Of a stretch of DNA of 64,000 nucleotides, positions 1 through 13,454 are shown piece after piece. Position 1 is the stretch's first letter. Each line of letters opens with the position of its first letter. This DNA comes from Aporrectodea caliginosa (taxonomy: Eukaryota; Annelida; Clitellata; Crassiclitellata; Lumbricidae): assembly GCA_020284085.1 (NCBI GenBank), contig JACEVL010000949.1:175001-239000 (forward strand), given 5' to 3'. Position numbers and translations under genes: made by a program. The notes beneath the pieces were generated by a model that saw only the letters and a list, made by a program, of their open reading frames with translations, made no database searches and was not told the DNA's origin.

Positions 1-840
1 CTTATAACACGGAGAGCACTCAATCCAATTTGTACCCTGTCACGCCAAATTAATGTAAACATAGCCCACTGTAAGGTACTAGAGTGTGATGCAGCTAACA
101 TTTGCATTGACTACAGGCTATACGTAGCCATTTGTTATAACCTTGTAAATGAGAAACCTAGTAAATTGTAACAGCCGCATAACATTATACGAAGGCGGTA
201 CATCAATAAGACACCAAAAATACATACATGTACAAACACACTTAGCCTACTTACATTCATTCATTTATTCAAAAAAATTATTTAGCGCCCCTTCAAGGTG
301 ACTACTCAGAAGCACATAAATACATACGCACATTCATGCATAAAGTCATGCATATATACACACACACATGCATACATCCATAGCCTACGTACGTCAATGC
401 AAACACTGTAAAGCACTTGCTGAATAAGCTATTCACAAGAGTCTTATTTCATATTCTGTGTCGCAAGACCCGTTTGAATCCTTGCCGGAAGCACCTTTTT
501 CGTTGCAATTTGTCTGCATTTGCGCTCTTTCATTTCCAGCCAAAGTGGAGAATTGGAAAGCCGAGAACGGGAGCCGAACGCTAACAAGAACTCCGGCTAA
601 TTGGGTTCATTACCAGATATTTCAAAGACAGATGCGTCTCCGGGGTTTCTGGTTTTCCGTGGTAAGGAATTTCCATTTAGTCGACAAATATAACTTCAGA
701 GTCCTGAATAAAAGACAGCAATTCGAGTGAAACTTTGATGAAGATTGTTCGCTTTCGAGAGGCTTGGATGAAGATAAGCAGACATTTTAATTCGTGTCTG
801 ATAAGCGCTTGTTACGAAAGTGTTATGTTACAGAGACACA
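1..840. other. Intergenic DNA, no gene recognised
   Basis: AT-rich sequence with no convincing coding exon. Short open frames such as 458-730 have no recognisable domain or splice context. The only recognisable part is a short repeat tail at about 245-320. Confidence 0.5.
245..320 (-). repeat. Short SINE/LINE 3' tail remnant
   Basis: On the minus strand this reads as the family tail ending in GGGGCGCTAAATAAT followed by a short (GAAT)n-like run. It resembles the better copies at 34400, 45380 and 57200. It is only a truncated tail. Confidence 0.45.
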
Positions 841-875
841 TCACCACCAGCATCACCACCACTACCACCACCACC

Positions 876-909
<34 letters not shown>

Positions 910-933
910 TTACTGCTACTCCTACTACTACTC
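841..933. repeat. Compound trinucleotide microsatellite (CAC/CTA/CTG)
   Basis: Runs of CAC, then ACT, then CTG, then mixed CTA/CTG triplets lie directly next to each other. The poly-His, poly-Tyr, poly-Cys and poly-Ala/Val frames over this stretch are products of the triplet repeat, not evidence of a gene. Confidence 0.9.
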
Positions 934-1146
934 GACAGCTCAATTCCGCCAGCCTCTGCAGTGTGTGGGTGTTGCCAGTCTCAAGTCTAGATAAAGGAGG
1001 GCGAAGCAAATCATATTTTTTATGACACAGCGTCGTCTAGCAGAAAGTACTTACTTACTTTTAATCGTCGGTATTAGTTCTGTATTATACGAGTGAAATA
1101 AAATGGAAGTCAGCTGCCCTGGCGGCCAAACGATGTCGCTAACATT

Positions 1147-1955
1147 GGCTAATGCAATGGTCTCGTGAGACACTTTGACAAATGCAGTCGAATTGCACTG
1201 TATTTTGAAGAATAGGCCTGTAGCGTTCTCCGTGAAAGAGAAATTTCGCCTCTGCTTTGCGTATTCGGTTGGTGCCAGTCCCACAGTATGGATGCAAGGG
1301 GAGGGCGACGCTATTCGTCTTCTTTTGACAGAGCGACGTCGTTTAATGCAAAAACTGCCCTTGGTGAACGGACTGCTTGGATTGTTGGAAATTTATTTTG
1401 GATCTATCTCGCTGTATCTCAGGGTTCTGCTCAGTCGCTTGACATTTCTTTATGGAATGCTCTCCCCCAATACATAGCAAACTCCTACTTGGGGTCTCTT
1501 CATCATCGCTTCGTTACCTGAAATCCGTCATGTTTCCACAAAGCTTTCACGCTGAGAACGCGTCTGAGTTCTGCTCAGTCACATGACTAAATGCATCAGG
1601 GACTCTTGGGACACTTTTTCAAACGCAGTCGAATAACACTATATCTTGATTTTTTCTTTACGAACTATACTCCTATAGCGTTCTCCGTGAAAGAGAAACT
1701 TTGCCTCTGGCTTTGCGTATATCGGTTGGTGCCAGGCCACAGCATGTATGCAAGGGGAGCGCGACGCTATTCGTCTTCTGTTGACACAGGGAAGTCGTTG
1801 AATGATGGCAAAAATTGCCCTTGGCGAACAAGCTGCTTGAGATTGAGTTGGATCATTTACTTGGATCTCTCTCGCTATTCCACAGCTTTCACGCTGAGAA
1901 CGCGTCTGTATAGTTCTGCTGCGAGTGGCGCTTTATAAATTCTTAGATACGATAC
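1147..1955 (+). repeat. Diverged tandem duplication of about 440 bp
   Basis: Two copies (about 1147-1585 and 1586-1955) share blocks such as GCGTTCTCCGTGAAAGAGAAA, GCGACGCTATTCGTCTTC and GCTTTCACGCTGAGAACGCG. The second copy ends in GAGTGGCGCTTTATAAAT followed by AGATAC. That tail recurs at 6590-6660, so the unit is probably a dispersed SINE or LINE 3' end. Open frames in it are short and differ between copies, so no gene is called. Confidence 0.65.
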
Positions 1956-2014
1956 CATTACGATCTCAAGTAAAGACTTAGCCTTTTTTAAATGAACTGC
2001 TTATCCACCATTGT

Positions 2015-2196
2015 CAGGGATGGGCAGTAATTAATTGAAATTAAGTAATTGAAATTACTTGAAATTGAGTTTTTGTAATTTTTTAATTTGTAAGATTACA
2101 TTTCGTATGTATTGTAATTTGAAATTACATTTCATGCCCCAAAGTAATTTGTAAATTGCAATTCAGATACATTTTTCCAAGTAATTGCTTATCCTG
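2015..2196. mobile_element. hAT-type MITE (182 bp) with 8-bp TSD
   Basis: The terminal inverted repeats begin CAGGGATGGGCAGTAATT on the left and CAGGATAAGCAATTACTT on the complement of the right end. The element is flanked by a perfect 8-bp direct duplication ACCATTGT at 2007-2014 and 2197-2204. The interior is simple AATT-rich sequence with no coding capacity. CAG termini and an 8-bp duplication are the hAT superfamily signature. Confidence 0.9.
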
Positions 2197-2204
2197 ACCA
2201 TTGT

Positions 2205-4310
2205 CTGCTTCCCTGTCTTAGTGAACTATATGTTTCAGATGTTGACCTGGTTTTGCCTAACCATCGATGGATGCCCTGGAGACGGCGGTGTGACGTTACT
2301 AATTACTAAATGAGCTACTGATTAGGAGTTATTAATTCCTACGTATTCAGATAAAAGGTATAGGATCTCACATATGAACAACCATCAAGGGTACATTTTG
2401 GACAACGTAAACAACCCTGGACGTCAAAAGATTTCTCAAAACACTGCATGGATGCCACTATTCTTACATTAATAAGAGCAATATATCATCATCATCTTTT
2501 GATGTAAGGAAGACGCTAAGAACTCTGACATCCCCAAGATGTCGCTAAACATTCAGTAAACATGCCTACTATACTATACGTATGAATAATTATAATATAT
2601 GTTTATAGGCAAGCCAACTTTGCTTTGCCATAGTTAAGCTATACCGTATAAGAGGCAGTTAAGGGACGCACCTGCAGCTGTTATCCTGATGTAGACGATA
2701 ATGATGTCATAGAGACGTGGTGTAATGAAAAGTTGGACGAATTACTGCAGCTATTTGTGCCTTTCTAGTCGTAAGTTCTGCACTTCATCACAATAAGCCC
2801 ATTACATTAAGCCTTTATTGAAAGTCCCATACTGTGCATGATGAGTAAGTCTGTGCAGTATTTAACAAGTATCACACACACCCTCCTGATATACGATAAT
2901 ATGGTAGGGCTGGTAGGAATATTGTTTGTCGTTCTATACACCTACCGCACGCAAACACAAACATGTACAAACGTAAATATTTTATCATTCTGTGTATGTA
3001 AGCATTTACATTTGGGGTCAAGTGAACAATACATTATACTGAACAATATATTATATTGTTTTTCCAAATAGTGGAAGTCCAATCTATGAACAAATGCGTA
3101 ATAACGACCTAGGATAGAAGGCTCAACGCATGACGGTACCACTTGATGCAAACACGGGCCTGTGTCTGTGGTGTCATAAAAACAATCTATGTATAGCGCA
3201 AATCGTTGGAATTAGCATCTGGATGTTGTTCGAATCCACACGTAGGCTATATATCAAAGCATTTACAGCGTGAAAATGTGCGCATGTGTGGGCGATAGGA
3301 TTAGTTTGCTGTCGCCACTTGCGCAACAGTTAGCAATGAACACTTCGTTTAATAGGAATTCTGTTTACACAGAGATTGCAATATGAACCTAAGCCAGTGT
3401 TATCTATCCATCCCTTCACCCACCCATCTTCGTTTATTGATCTCGGAAGGTGACTGAGCAGTATAAACTGTGGCAGAACAGTTTGAGTGCTTTATACGGT
3501 ACATAAAAAAAGGCGTAATAGTTGGATTCTAGACGCATAAATGCATACGGTACATAAAACAAGCTCACAACAAGTCTTCGGCGACATTCCACATGAAAAC
3601 GTGCTACGTGACCTAACTGTATACATGTTACCATAAAATGTCCCGCCTACACATAAAGCGGAACCAAAAAATGGAACCTTGTGAGACTGGTTGGACCCTG
3701 ATGCAAGCGTTGGACACCTACGGAACCATCGACTGGGTGCAGTCAGAGAGACTGGTTCGATCATAACCGACACAGAGGACGACTCACGATACCAAACGAA
3801 TTTTAAAGGCTCTCCATATATAGAAAAATACAGTGGTCGATGGTGTCGAAATTGTAACAGAACATTTATATAGCGCCGCTCACAAATCAGTTGCGCTCAC
3901 ATCATCAAAGAGGGCAAGCAAAGTCACCCGACCTCAATCAACGGCCACAAAACAATCAGTTGCCATCCGGTTAGCACAGGGTCTGTGAAATGAAATCTTT
4001 TGTAACAACTTGATTGTTGCTTGGTTAATAATGGGAATTCTCCCGAGATAACGTGCCAAGTTCATCGAAACAATCTTCCGAACCAGACCCGATAAAAACA
4101 TAGATTGGACGATTATTGGCATGTCACCAGCACCAACCCTTGACATTTGAATACAGACAAAATAACCGCCAGATTCCGGGAAATGGGAAGGGATTCCCTC
4201 AGATAAAAGTGGGTGTTAATAGCAGAACAATAATCGGCGTGGAATCATCCACAAAAGCCGTAACTACATGTATGAATTCAGTCACAGCAGAGTCATGTTC
4301 GGCAGGCCTT

Positions 4311-4312
<2 letters not shown>
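2205..4312. other. Intergenic DNA, nothing recognised
   Basis: AT-rich sequence with only short frames lacking domains (for example 2838-3071, 3434-3634 and 3492-3773). I see no exon, RNA gene or complete transposon. Confidence 0.4.

Positions 4313-4371
<59 letters not shown>
4313..4371. repeat. (TA)n microsatellite
   Basis: An almost perfect TA dinucleotide run of about 58 bp. The surrounding 4370-4610 is also rich in TATA and ATAT steps and short alternating purine-pyrimidine tracts. Confidence 0.95.
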
Positions 4372-4373
<2 letters not shown>

Positions 4374-4609
4374 AGGTATATATGCTATATATACAGACAA
4401 AGCTATATGGCACTTGTAAGAGCAAGCACTATCAATCATATGCATATACCCATTTGTCTAAATATTTTATAACAACTTTTAAGAACCTATAAAGGCGATA
4501 TATAAACCAATCATATATATTTATATATCTATATATATCTCTAGTATATATATATGTATGCACACACATGTATATATATATATATACCTGTATATATAAA
4601 ACTTGCATG

Positions 4610-6030
4610 TATCTGGATGTATAATTGTATATAGCACTCTATGCCTATATTTAAACTATTTTATAGCTAGGTAAGGCCAAATGAAACAAACTGATCAAAC
4701 AATCAGTACAATGAGCACCTTACTTCAATTGCTTGCACACGTGCGAAAGTAAGTAAAGTATGAGACAAGCACGCATGCCAGTGCGTGTATACACCTTGCT
4801 GTTATAGAACGAAACTACGGACTTCCCGAAAAACGTTGTCTTTGTTTGGCGCATGGTAACGATGGAACAACGGAACAAAGCAAATGATTGATGTGTCTTG
4901 TATCTTAACGACATTACGACCAGAGTGTATTGACATTGACTGGGAAACCAATGCATCTCGTCGTTGAAGTGTTAGCCTGATTGAAGCGGTTTGGCTTTCT
5001 TCAGCACCTGGTTAAAGACTGAATAGAGAGCTCTTGGTGCTTCGGAGTTCATGTGTTTCAAAGAATTAACAGTATTAATAATGTAATGCACTCAATGATG
5101 TAATGCACTAAGAAGCTACCGGTATATCTAAAAATTGCAGATACTACTGATGCCAGAATACTCCTTAATTGCAGTGGAAAAGTCACTGCCTGTGGCTGAT
5201 AATTAGACTTGTTGTGATACACGGCAATTCTGCAAAACTCTAGTGGTTTAGGTTGTCGCCAGAGCAGACATTGCTTAATTTATTTCAGTTGTCTAAACAC
5301 TGGGCAACCTCGTAGAAAACGTTAAGCAGGTCAGATTTTAAATCCCAAGCATTAAGACTGCTTACTGAGACGGTTTAGCGTCCAGTCACAAATAATTAAG
5401 TCTGTTTTTAATGGCTGTGTTTGTGACAACTAGACTTTTTCCCTACCTGCTGACTGCTGTGGTTGGTCGGCCGAAATAAATTGGACAAAATGACCGATTC
5501 CGTAATTGCAGTTTCACCCATTCTGTCTGAGGTTAGCTGCTATCAATCACTGTCAATTAATCGCATACAGCTTAATGTAACCACAATTCAGAGTAGGGCA
5601 TTCGACCAGCAGCAGAGCAGTCTCCGCTGTCGGCTGTATTGCTTCCAGAAACTAGGACGAACCATCTTCGCCTACAGTTTTCTATGTAGGCCAGGAATAA
5701 GTCAGTGAACGCATTTGCCAATATGAGCTCTATTCATTCACTCATTCATACATTCGTTAGTTAATTTATTAATTACCGAATGAGGCCCTTCACTGTGAAC
5801 TGTAAACAAGTGCGTTTTAGCAATTTCACGCATTGATTTTCCATTCGCCTCTGAATTTTTAGTACACTCTCGTCGTTAAAACATTAGTTTAGTTTAAGTC
5901 AGTTCAAACATGCTTTCAGCACAGAACACAACGGAATGCAACTGAACGCAAATGCAATGGAAGACTGTTTCAGGAGTATCGTCCAATAATATTATGAGAA
6001 GGCACGAGTTAGTCTCCATGACTCGTCTGT
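4610..6030. other. Intergenic DNA, nothing recognised
   Basis: No coding exon or repeat family recognised. Open frames here are short and isolated. Confidence 0.4.
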
Positions 6031-6039
6031 TCTTGTGTC

Positions 6040-6088
6040 CCTCCATCCGTCCGTCTGTCCGTCCGTGTGTCCGTCCGTGTTTCCGTCA
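6040..6088. repeat. (CCGT)n-like microsatellite
   Basis: Degenerate repeats of TCCG/TCTG/TGTG tetranucleotides, read as an Arg/Pro/Ser-rich segment of a spurious frame at 5952-6242. Confidence 0.7.
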
Positions 6089-6229
6089 GTGGTTCTTTGT
6101 CCCTAACGGGTTTCATGCTTCAGTTGCTTTGAAACTCAATAGAATTTCATTTTTCGAAATTTATCTCACAAACGCCCATAAACTATTGTCTGGGTTCTCC
6201 TCCTTATCTGTTCGTTCCCTCAAAATGTT

Positions 6230-6660
6230 TCTAAGTAAGTAAGCAAGCATGCATGTTCTTTATTAAACGCAAGCAAATGCTCAGCGCTTTACAAAGTCAT
6301 AAATAATTTAGGTATCAAGAAAACGATAATTAGGAGAGAAAAAATTAAGTCAACTAGAAAACAGATGTCTAGCTGTATAACATCCTAGCCAAGAAGCCGC
6401 GCCTGGTAAGGGAATAAAATCTGGGGAGAACACGGTTATGTGAGCGTGGCCGCAGGTCATGACCAGTACAATTGACAGAGGGAAGAAGGTCGTGGAGGGT
6501 GTGGCTAGTAGCCTATTTGAGTATTTGTTAAGACGTTTCTAAAGAGGTCTATGTCAAGTTTTTTTTACAAAGCTCCTCAAAGGTGGGGCTTCTACACTGA
6601 GAGCGCTTCTGAATAGTCCATGCTGCGAGAGGCGCTTTATAAATGTTCAGATACAGTTGG
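6230..6660. repeat. SINE-like 3' tails on both strands
   Basis: 6238-6300 reads on the minus strand as TGTAAAGCGCTGAGCATTTG followed by TTTAATAAAGAAC, similar to the element at 28343-28552. 6590-6660 on the plus strand ends GAGAGGCGCTTTATAAATG, matching the tail of the duplicated unit near 1930. Boundaries are approximate. Confidence 0.5.
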
Positions 6661-7616
6661 ATTGGATTGTGCTGTCAGTTCATAGAGCTCTAGCGACCAT
6701 CATGATAGAAAGTCTCTCCATTTCCTTCTGTCCGCCGTCGCATCTCACAGTTCTGCCAAATTCATTAAAGTTGTTTCCTGTATCTCGTCCAGTCGCACTC
6801 CGGCCTGGGAGTCTCACCATCTGCGACTACTACTTTGTTTGAATTAGCTTGATTCATAAAGGTTTTCTTGGCATGTTAACAGGGGTGGTTTGCCATTGCC
6901 TTCCCCTGGTTTTGCCTGCCGTGCCCGTTCGTTCTCCTACCCAATTAAGGGAGAGTACTAACAGTCTGCACCACGTGAAGGTGGGCACGGAGGACTTTGG
7001 TTCATCAGCCCAGGTCGGTTCCGAATCTACGATCAGCGAATACGTCGATCGGATTTCCTCCCTGTGTTACTCTAAGCAAGCTAGGCAAGCCTAGAGTGAC
7101 TGATGAACCTTTGCAGACTCAGATACAATACAATACAATAATTATATTGGCGCCACAGAATTTACTAGAAAGCCTGAATAGGTCGTAGGTCATACACCGA
7201 TAATGACCTTTGATAAAATTGTGACGTAATAAGCCTAATCACAATGAAAACAAAATGACGTCAAATTCGTCACCATGGTAACGCCGCACAGTCGCAATTA
7301 ATATTTTCCAGAAAAGAAGATTCGAGGGAAAGACGTTAAAATTAATTAAAAATGTGTAAATTTGAGAAAGATTTGTCGAATGAAACTGGTAGAATCGCTT
7401 TTGGACGACAGAGAACCAGCTGGCGAGTGATCGAGGCTTCAGAGGATCGAATGAACGACACCGCCATCGATCGATCGATCGAAGAATGAATGGCCATTCG
7501 AAGAAACTCATCACAGAAGACTCGACGATCATTCGGCGTCTGCTCTACAATGGCAACTCGTTCGTCGACCGACAATTAGACCGCTGTGAGTTGCTTTCAT
7601 TAATTCATGCGAAAGG

Positions 7617-8875
7617 CCATTTAGCAGGGCCGTAGCAAGCTATGATTGCGCCCTGTGCCAATCGTAAATCTAGCGCCCCACCCCTCAATGATCTACTTAA
7701 CCAATAACGACCAAAATTAATTTGTTATCTCGAATATCACATAAGGCTTTGTCTTTTAAAGAAAATAGAAACGAAGTTTCTGTGCTAAGCTTCTATTAAC
7801 ATTTCATTTTAGTCACTTCAGATTTATTTCGCTGTTGAAGGGACTTTGAGGACAGGGAGGTTCGAGCAAGTTCTATGAGGAAAGGATTCGACTTTTATCG
7901 GGTTCTAAATCCCCACCGTAGGCCATGGGTGACCCATCGTGTAATCAATACGGCGTTTATGAAGCAGGCGTGCGTTCCTATGGGGCCCGCGACCCGCCTA
8001 TACCGTGACTTGTATAGCGCCACTAACCGCTATATATATATATGTCTTTCAGCTCTGTAGATAGGCCCTACTAGGCCGAGCTTACAGCCTACGACCGGCT
8101 TTAGTGGCGACAGAAAAGTGTCCGCTCTGATTGGATTCCTCGTCCCAACACCAGTACTTTAATTATCGATCTGGGGTTCACTCCGTGTCTTAGCGCTTAC
8201 GGTACTCCTTAGCACTTCTGCCTGTTCTTCTTGCCGCTGTATAACTTTCTGGATTATATCATCTAGCTATGCATTAGCTGGCACCCGCCATTTCTCTAGT
8301 TCTGATTAAAGTTTAATTAAAACAAATTCACGGGAGATACCGGATTGCGGTTTCCAATTACGCGAAAATTATATCTACTATACCGTTTGATTAAATTCAG
8401 TCTTTTCTAAATTACAGTTTCATCGGGATCGAATTAGCTAACGTCCATTCAATAGCAATGCACTTTTTCAGTAAGCAGGGACGGTACATGCAGAATCATC
8501 GAAGAGCCCTTCTCAGTGCCTCGCCACGTTTTATAGGTTAATCTATGCGCCTAAAGAAGCGCATTCTTTTCGCTCGCTTTCCCATCAATTACAGCGCAGT
8601 ATCGCAATTAAGCACCCTTTTCCGCGCGTAAATTTCCACCAATCACGGAAGTTCGCTCTATTTGGCTTCTGCGCCCATTTCGGTCTATGCCAGATTTGTA
8701 AAATTGTTATTACTTAATTTTATTACGTTTATTTCATTTATGATGAATATTTCATATTTCAAAATTAAGCAATGAATAATTAAATCGCTTCATCTTAAAA
8801 TTTGCGCCCCCTCTTCAGTTGCGCCCTGTGCCACGGCACCGTTGGCACATGCCTCGCTACGGCCCTGCCATTTAG
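7617..8875. mobile_element. hAT non-autonomous element (7625-8867) with 8-bp TSD
   Basis: The left end CAGGGCCGTAGCAAG and the right end, whose complement begins CAGGGCCGTAGCGAGG, form terminal inverted repeats. They are bracketed by a perfect 8-bp direct duplication CCATTTAG at 7617-7624 and 8868-8875. The 1243-bp interior has no long open frame and no recognisable transposase. Near both ends GCGCCC-rich motifs recur (GATTGCGCCCTGTGCCA and GTTGCGCCCTGTGCCA), which are subterminal inverted motifs. Confidence 0.9.
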
Positions 8876-9955
8876 CACTTTAACTATTCTAATATGATCT
8901 GAAAGATTAACTCTAATTAGATAAGATTATCCAATCTAAAGTAAAGCATAACATTAAATTGCACTACACGCAATTGCTAATTAGCGGTCTGCTTCAACCA
9001 ACTGCATATGTATATACAGGAGTCCAGTGTGGAAACATACATTAACATAGAGGGACATACAGGCTGGGAGGTAGTCCAGCAAGGAAACACATAAACACAC
9101 TGAGATGCACACGTTGCACAGGCTTCGAATGTCTTCAACAAGGCAACATGCAATGACTCATTGGAATGTGTTTCCGTAACGTTTCAAGTTCTTCGAAAAT
9201 AATTTGAAACAGAACAGTCATAAATTGGATCAGTTGCTGACAGCGTTTATTTAACTTTTCTGTTGACGGCAGTTGATAAAACGCTCGGCTCCTGTATCGC
9301 CTAAGCTCAGAGTAATGCCAGAGAAGCTGGGAATGATTGGCTGTTTAGCATACGCCGATAATTTGGTATGATTTTAGCACATATTATATTTCCTCTAAAC
9401 TACTTAAAACTTGTGTTTTTCTGTGCATTGCTGCTTTGTGTTGTGCTTAGTATTCGTGTTTTGCTATGTTTCCTGTTCTGCCCAATGATTGTGCCGTTTA
9501 CGATTCCAAACATGAAAATTGGTTGCGAAAGCGGAACTTCAAATTTGTTTATTTCAGAATCTATCCTATCCTCTAGCGCAAATCCTACCCTCCATCTCAT
9601 CTCGATGGGAGCAGGGGAAGCCCCGCAATTGCCCTATTTAACTTTCTCTTCGTAGCCTATACATTTTACAGATACTTAAAGGAACAAAAATTTATTGCGC
9701 GCGCCAAAATAAATGATTTATTAACAAACAATGATAAACGAACACTGCAGAATAATTCGATAACAGGAGAATTAAGTCCAGTTTCAATAAAAAAATCCAC
9801 AAGTATTTTCAAGGTAAGTATTATAATAATTTATGGAAGACATCAAAAATGCAAAGATAACAGACTGAAATGAATACTTCTAGATTGAAGCTTAAAATCC
9901 ACAAAAATTTAGAGCATTTTAATAGTTATAAGTAGCATGGCCCAAAAGATTCACT
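8876..9955. other. Intergenic DNA, nothing recognised
   Basis: AT-rich. The frame at 9368-9655 is hydrophobic at its start but shows no domain and no splice or signal context that would support a gene. Confidence 0.4.
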
Positions 9956-12900
9956 ATCCCCGGAATCTCTTCTCTTAGCCCAATTCCTTAGCCTCAGCCA
10001 AATAAATCTTCGGTCGAGCCTACTATCAAGCCTCAGCAATACACAGTTTTAGGTCGAGTCTTAGTCAGGATCGGCCAATCTCAACGTGTTGAGGGGCCTG
10101 TCTTTGTCGTCCTCGGCAAAACTCAACCATTTGGGACTCTCTTCTTCATCCTCGGCCAAACTCAGCCTTTTTGGCCAGGCTCTTTCGTCATCCTCGGCCA
10201 AACTCAGCCTTTGGCCGGGCTCTCTTCGTCATCCTCGGCCAAACTCAGCGTTTGGCCGGGCTCTCTTCGTCATCCTTGGCCAAACTCAGCCTTTGGCCAG
10301 GCTCTTTCGTCATCCTCGGCCAAACTCAGCGTTTGGCCGGGCTCTCTTCTTCATCCTCGGCCAAACTCAGCGTTTGGCCGGGCTCTCTTCGTCATCCTCG
10401 GCCAAACTCAGCGTTTGGCCGGGCTCTCTTCTTCATCCTCGGCCAAACTCAGCGTTTGGCCGGGCTCTCTTCTTCATCCTCGGCCAAACTCAGCGTTTGG
10501 CCAGGCTCTCTTCGTCATCCTCGGCCAAACTCAGCGTTTGGCCAGGCTCTCTTCGTCATCCTCGGCCAAACTCAGCGTTTGGCCAGGCTCTCTTCGTCAT
10601 CCTCGGCCAAACTCAGCGTTTGGTCGGGCTCTCTTCGTCATCCTCGGCCAAACTCAGCGTTTGGCCGGGCTCTCTTCTTCATCCTCGGCCAAACTCAGCG
10701 TTTGGCCGGGCTCTCTTCTTCATCCTCGGCCAAACTCAGCGTTTGGCCGGGCTCTCTCGGCCAAACTCAGCCTTTGGCCGAGGCTCTCTTCGTCATCCTC
10801 GGCCAAACTCAGCCTTTGGCCAGGCTCTCTTCGTCATCCTCGGCCAAACTCAGCGTTTGGCCGGGCTCTCTTCTTCATCCTCGGCCAAACTCAGCGTTTG
10901 GCCGGGCTCTCTTCGTCATCCTCGGCCAAACTCAGCCTTTGGCCGGGCTCTCTTCGTCATCCTCGGCCAAACTCAGCGTTTGGCCGGGCTCTCTTCGTCA
11001 TCCTCGGCCAAACTCAGCGTTTGTTCAGGCTCTCTTCGTCATCCTCGGCCAAACTCAGCGTTTGGCCAGGCTCTCTTCGTCATCCTCGGCCAAACTCAGC
11101 GTTTTGGCCGAGGCTCTCTTGGTCATCCTCGGCCAAACTCAGCGTTTGGCCGAGGCTCTTCTTCATCCTCGGCCAAACTCAGCGTTTGGCCGAGGCTCTC
11201 TTCTTCATCCTCGGCCAAACTCAGCGTTTGGCCGAGGATCTCTTCGTCATCCTCGGCCAAACTCAGAGCTTTGGCCAGGCTCTCTTCTTCATCCTCGGCC
11301 AAACTCAGCGTTTGGCCGGGCTCTCTTCTTCATCCTCGGCCAAACTCAGCGTTTGTCATCCAGGCTCTCTTCGTCATCCTCGGCCAAACTCAGCGTTTGG
11401 TCGGGCTCTCTTCTTCATCCTCGGCCAAACTCAGCGTTTGGCCGGGCTCTCTTCTTCATCCTCGGCCAAACTCAGCGTTTGGCCGGGCTCTCTTCGTCAT
11501 CCTCGGCCAAACTCAGCGTTTGGCCGGGCTCTCTTCGTCATCCTCGGCCAAACTCAGGCGTTGGCCTGGGCTCTCTTCGTCATCCTCGGCCAAACTCAGC
11601 CTTTGGCCGGGCTCTCTTCGTCATCCTCGGCCAAACTAACTCAGCGTTTGGCCGGGCTCTCTTCTTCATCCTCGGCCAAACTCAGCGTTTGGCCGGGCTC
11701 TCTTCTTCATCCTCGGCCAAACTCAGCGTTTGGCCGGGCTCTCTTCTTCATCCTCGGCCAAACTCAGCGTTTGGCCGGGCTCTCTTCGTCATCCTCGGCC
11801 AAACTCAGCGTTTGGCCAGGCTCTCTTCGTCATCCTCGGCCAAACTCAGTTTGGCCGGGCTCTCTTCTTCATCCTCGGCCAAACTCAGCGTTTGGCCGGG
11901 CTCTCTTCGTCATCCTCGGCCAAACTCAGCGTTTGGCCAGGCTCTCTTCGTCATCCTCGGCCAAACTCAGCGTTTGGCCAGGCTCTCTTCGTCATCCTCG
12001 GCCAAACTCAGCGTTTGGCCGGGCTCTCTTCGTCATCCTCGGCCAAACTCAGCGTTTGGCCGGGCTCTCTTCTTCATCCTTCATCCTCGGCCAAACTCAG
12101 CGTTTGGCCGAGGCTCTCTTCGTCATCCTCGGCCAAACTCAGCGTTTGGCGAGGAGGCTCTCTTCTTCATCCTCGGCCAAACTCAGCCTTTGGCCAGGCT
12201 CTCTTCGTCATCCTCGGCCAAACTCAGCCTTTGGTCAGCGTTTCCAGGCTCTCTTCATCCTCGGCCAAACTCAGCGTTTGGCCGGGCTCTCTTCGTCATC
12301 CTCGGCCAAACTCAGAGTTTGGCCCGGGTCATCCTCGGCCAAAGGCTGAGTTTGGCCAGGCTCTCTTCGTCATCCTCGGCCAAACTCAGCCTTTGGCCAG
12401 GCTCTCTTCGTCATCCTCGGCCAAACTCAGCCTTTGGCCAGGCTCTCTTCGTCATCCTCGGCCAAACTCAGAGTTTGGCCGGGCTCTCTTCGTAATCCTC
12501 GGCCAAACTCAGCCTTTGGCCGGGCTCTCTTCGTCATCCTCGGCCAAACTCAGACTTTGGCCGGCTCTCTTCGTCATCATCCTCGGCCAAACTCAGAGCT
12601 TTGGCCAGGCTCTCTTCGTCATCCTCGGCCGGCCAAACTCAGCCTTTGGCCGAGCTTTCTATCTTCGTCATCCTCGGCCAAACTCAGCGTTTGGCCGGGC
12701 GGCCAAAGGCTCAGCCTTTGGCCGAGGATCTCTTCGTCATCCTCGGCCAAACTCAGCGTTTGGCCGAGGCTCTCTTCGTCATCCTCGGCCAAATTCTGAG
12801 TTTGGCCGGCCAAACTGACTCCTCTTCATTATCCTCGGCCAAAGCTCGGCCAAAGGCTGGCTTTGGCCGAGGCTCTCTGTCTTCATCCTCGGCCAAACTC

Positions 12901-13454
12901 AGCCTTTGGCCGGGCTCTCTTCGTCATCCTCGGCCAAACTCAGCGTTTGGCCGGGCTCTCTTCGTCATCCTCGGCCAAACTCAGCCTTTGGCCGGGCTCT
13001 CTTCGTCATCCTCGGCCAAACTCAGCGTTTGGCCGGGCTCTCTTCGTCATCCTCGGCCAAACTCAGCGTTTGGCCGGGCTCTCTTCGTCATCCTCGGCCA
13101 AACTCAGCGTTTGGTCGGGCTCTCTTCGTCATCCTCGGCCAAACTCAGCCTTTGGCCGGGCTCTCTTCGTCATCCTCGGCCAAACTCAGGCTTTGGCCAG
13201 GCTCTTTCGTCATCCTCGGCCAAATTCAGCCTTTGGCCGGACTCTCTAAGTCATCCTCGGCCAAACTCAGCGTTTGGTCGGGCTCTCTTCGTCATCCTCG
13301 GCCAAAGTCAGCTTTTGGTCGAGCTCTCTTCGATGTCCTTGGCCAAGATCAGCCATTGGCCAGGTTCTCTTCGTCATCCTTGGCCATACTCAGGCTTTGG
13401 CCAGGTTCTCTTCTTCATCCTCGGCCAAACTAAGCGTTTGCCCAGGCTCTTTGG

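Noticed and set aside
794..1009. His/Tyr/Cys-rich and Ala/Val-rich short proteins on both strands
   Set aside because: Translation of the compound trinucleotide repeat.
4310..4492. Tyr-Ile repeat proteins
   Set aside because: Translation of a (TA)n microsatellite. The same applies at 40795-40841.
6849..7188. Overlapping frames near 6850-7190
   Set aside because: The GGTGGTTTGCCATTGCCTTC segment looks like a dispersed repeat consensus, and the frames are inconsistent. No gene is supported.
7200..8960. Possible second minus-strand gypsy LTR around the hAT element
   Set aside because: GGTAACGCC and a TGTAG start near 8957 echo the LTR at 63781, but the spacing and intervening sequence do not align. 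Similarity is too weak to call.
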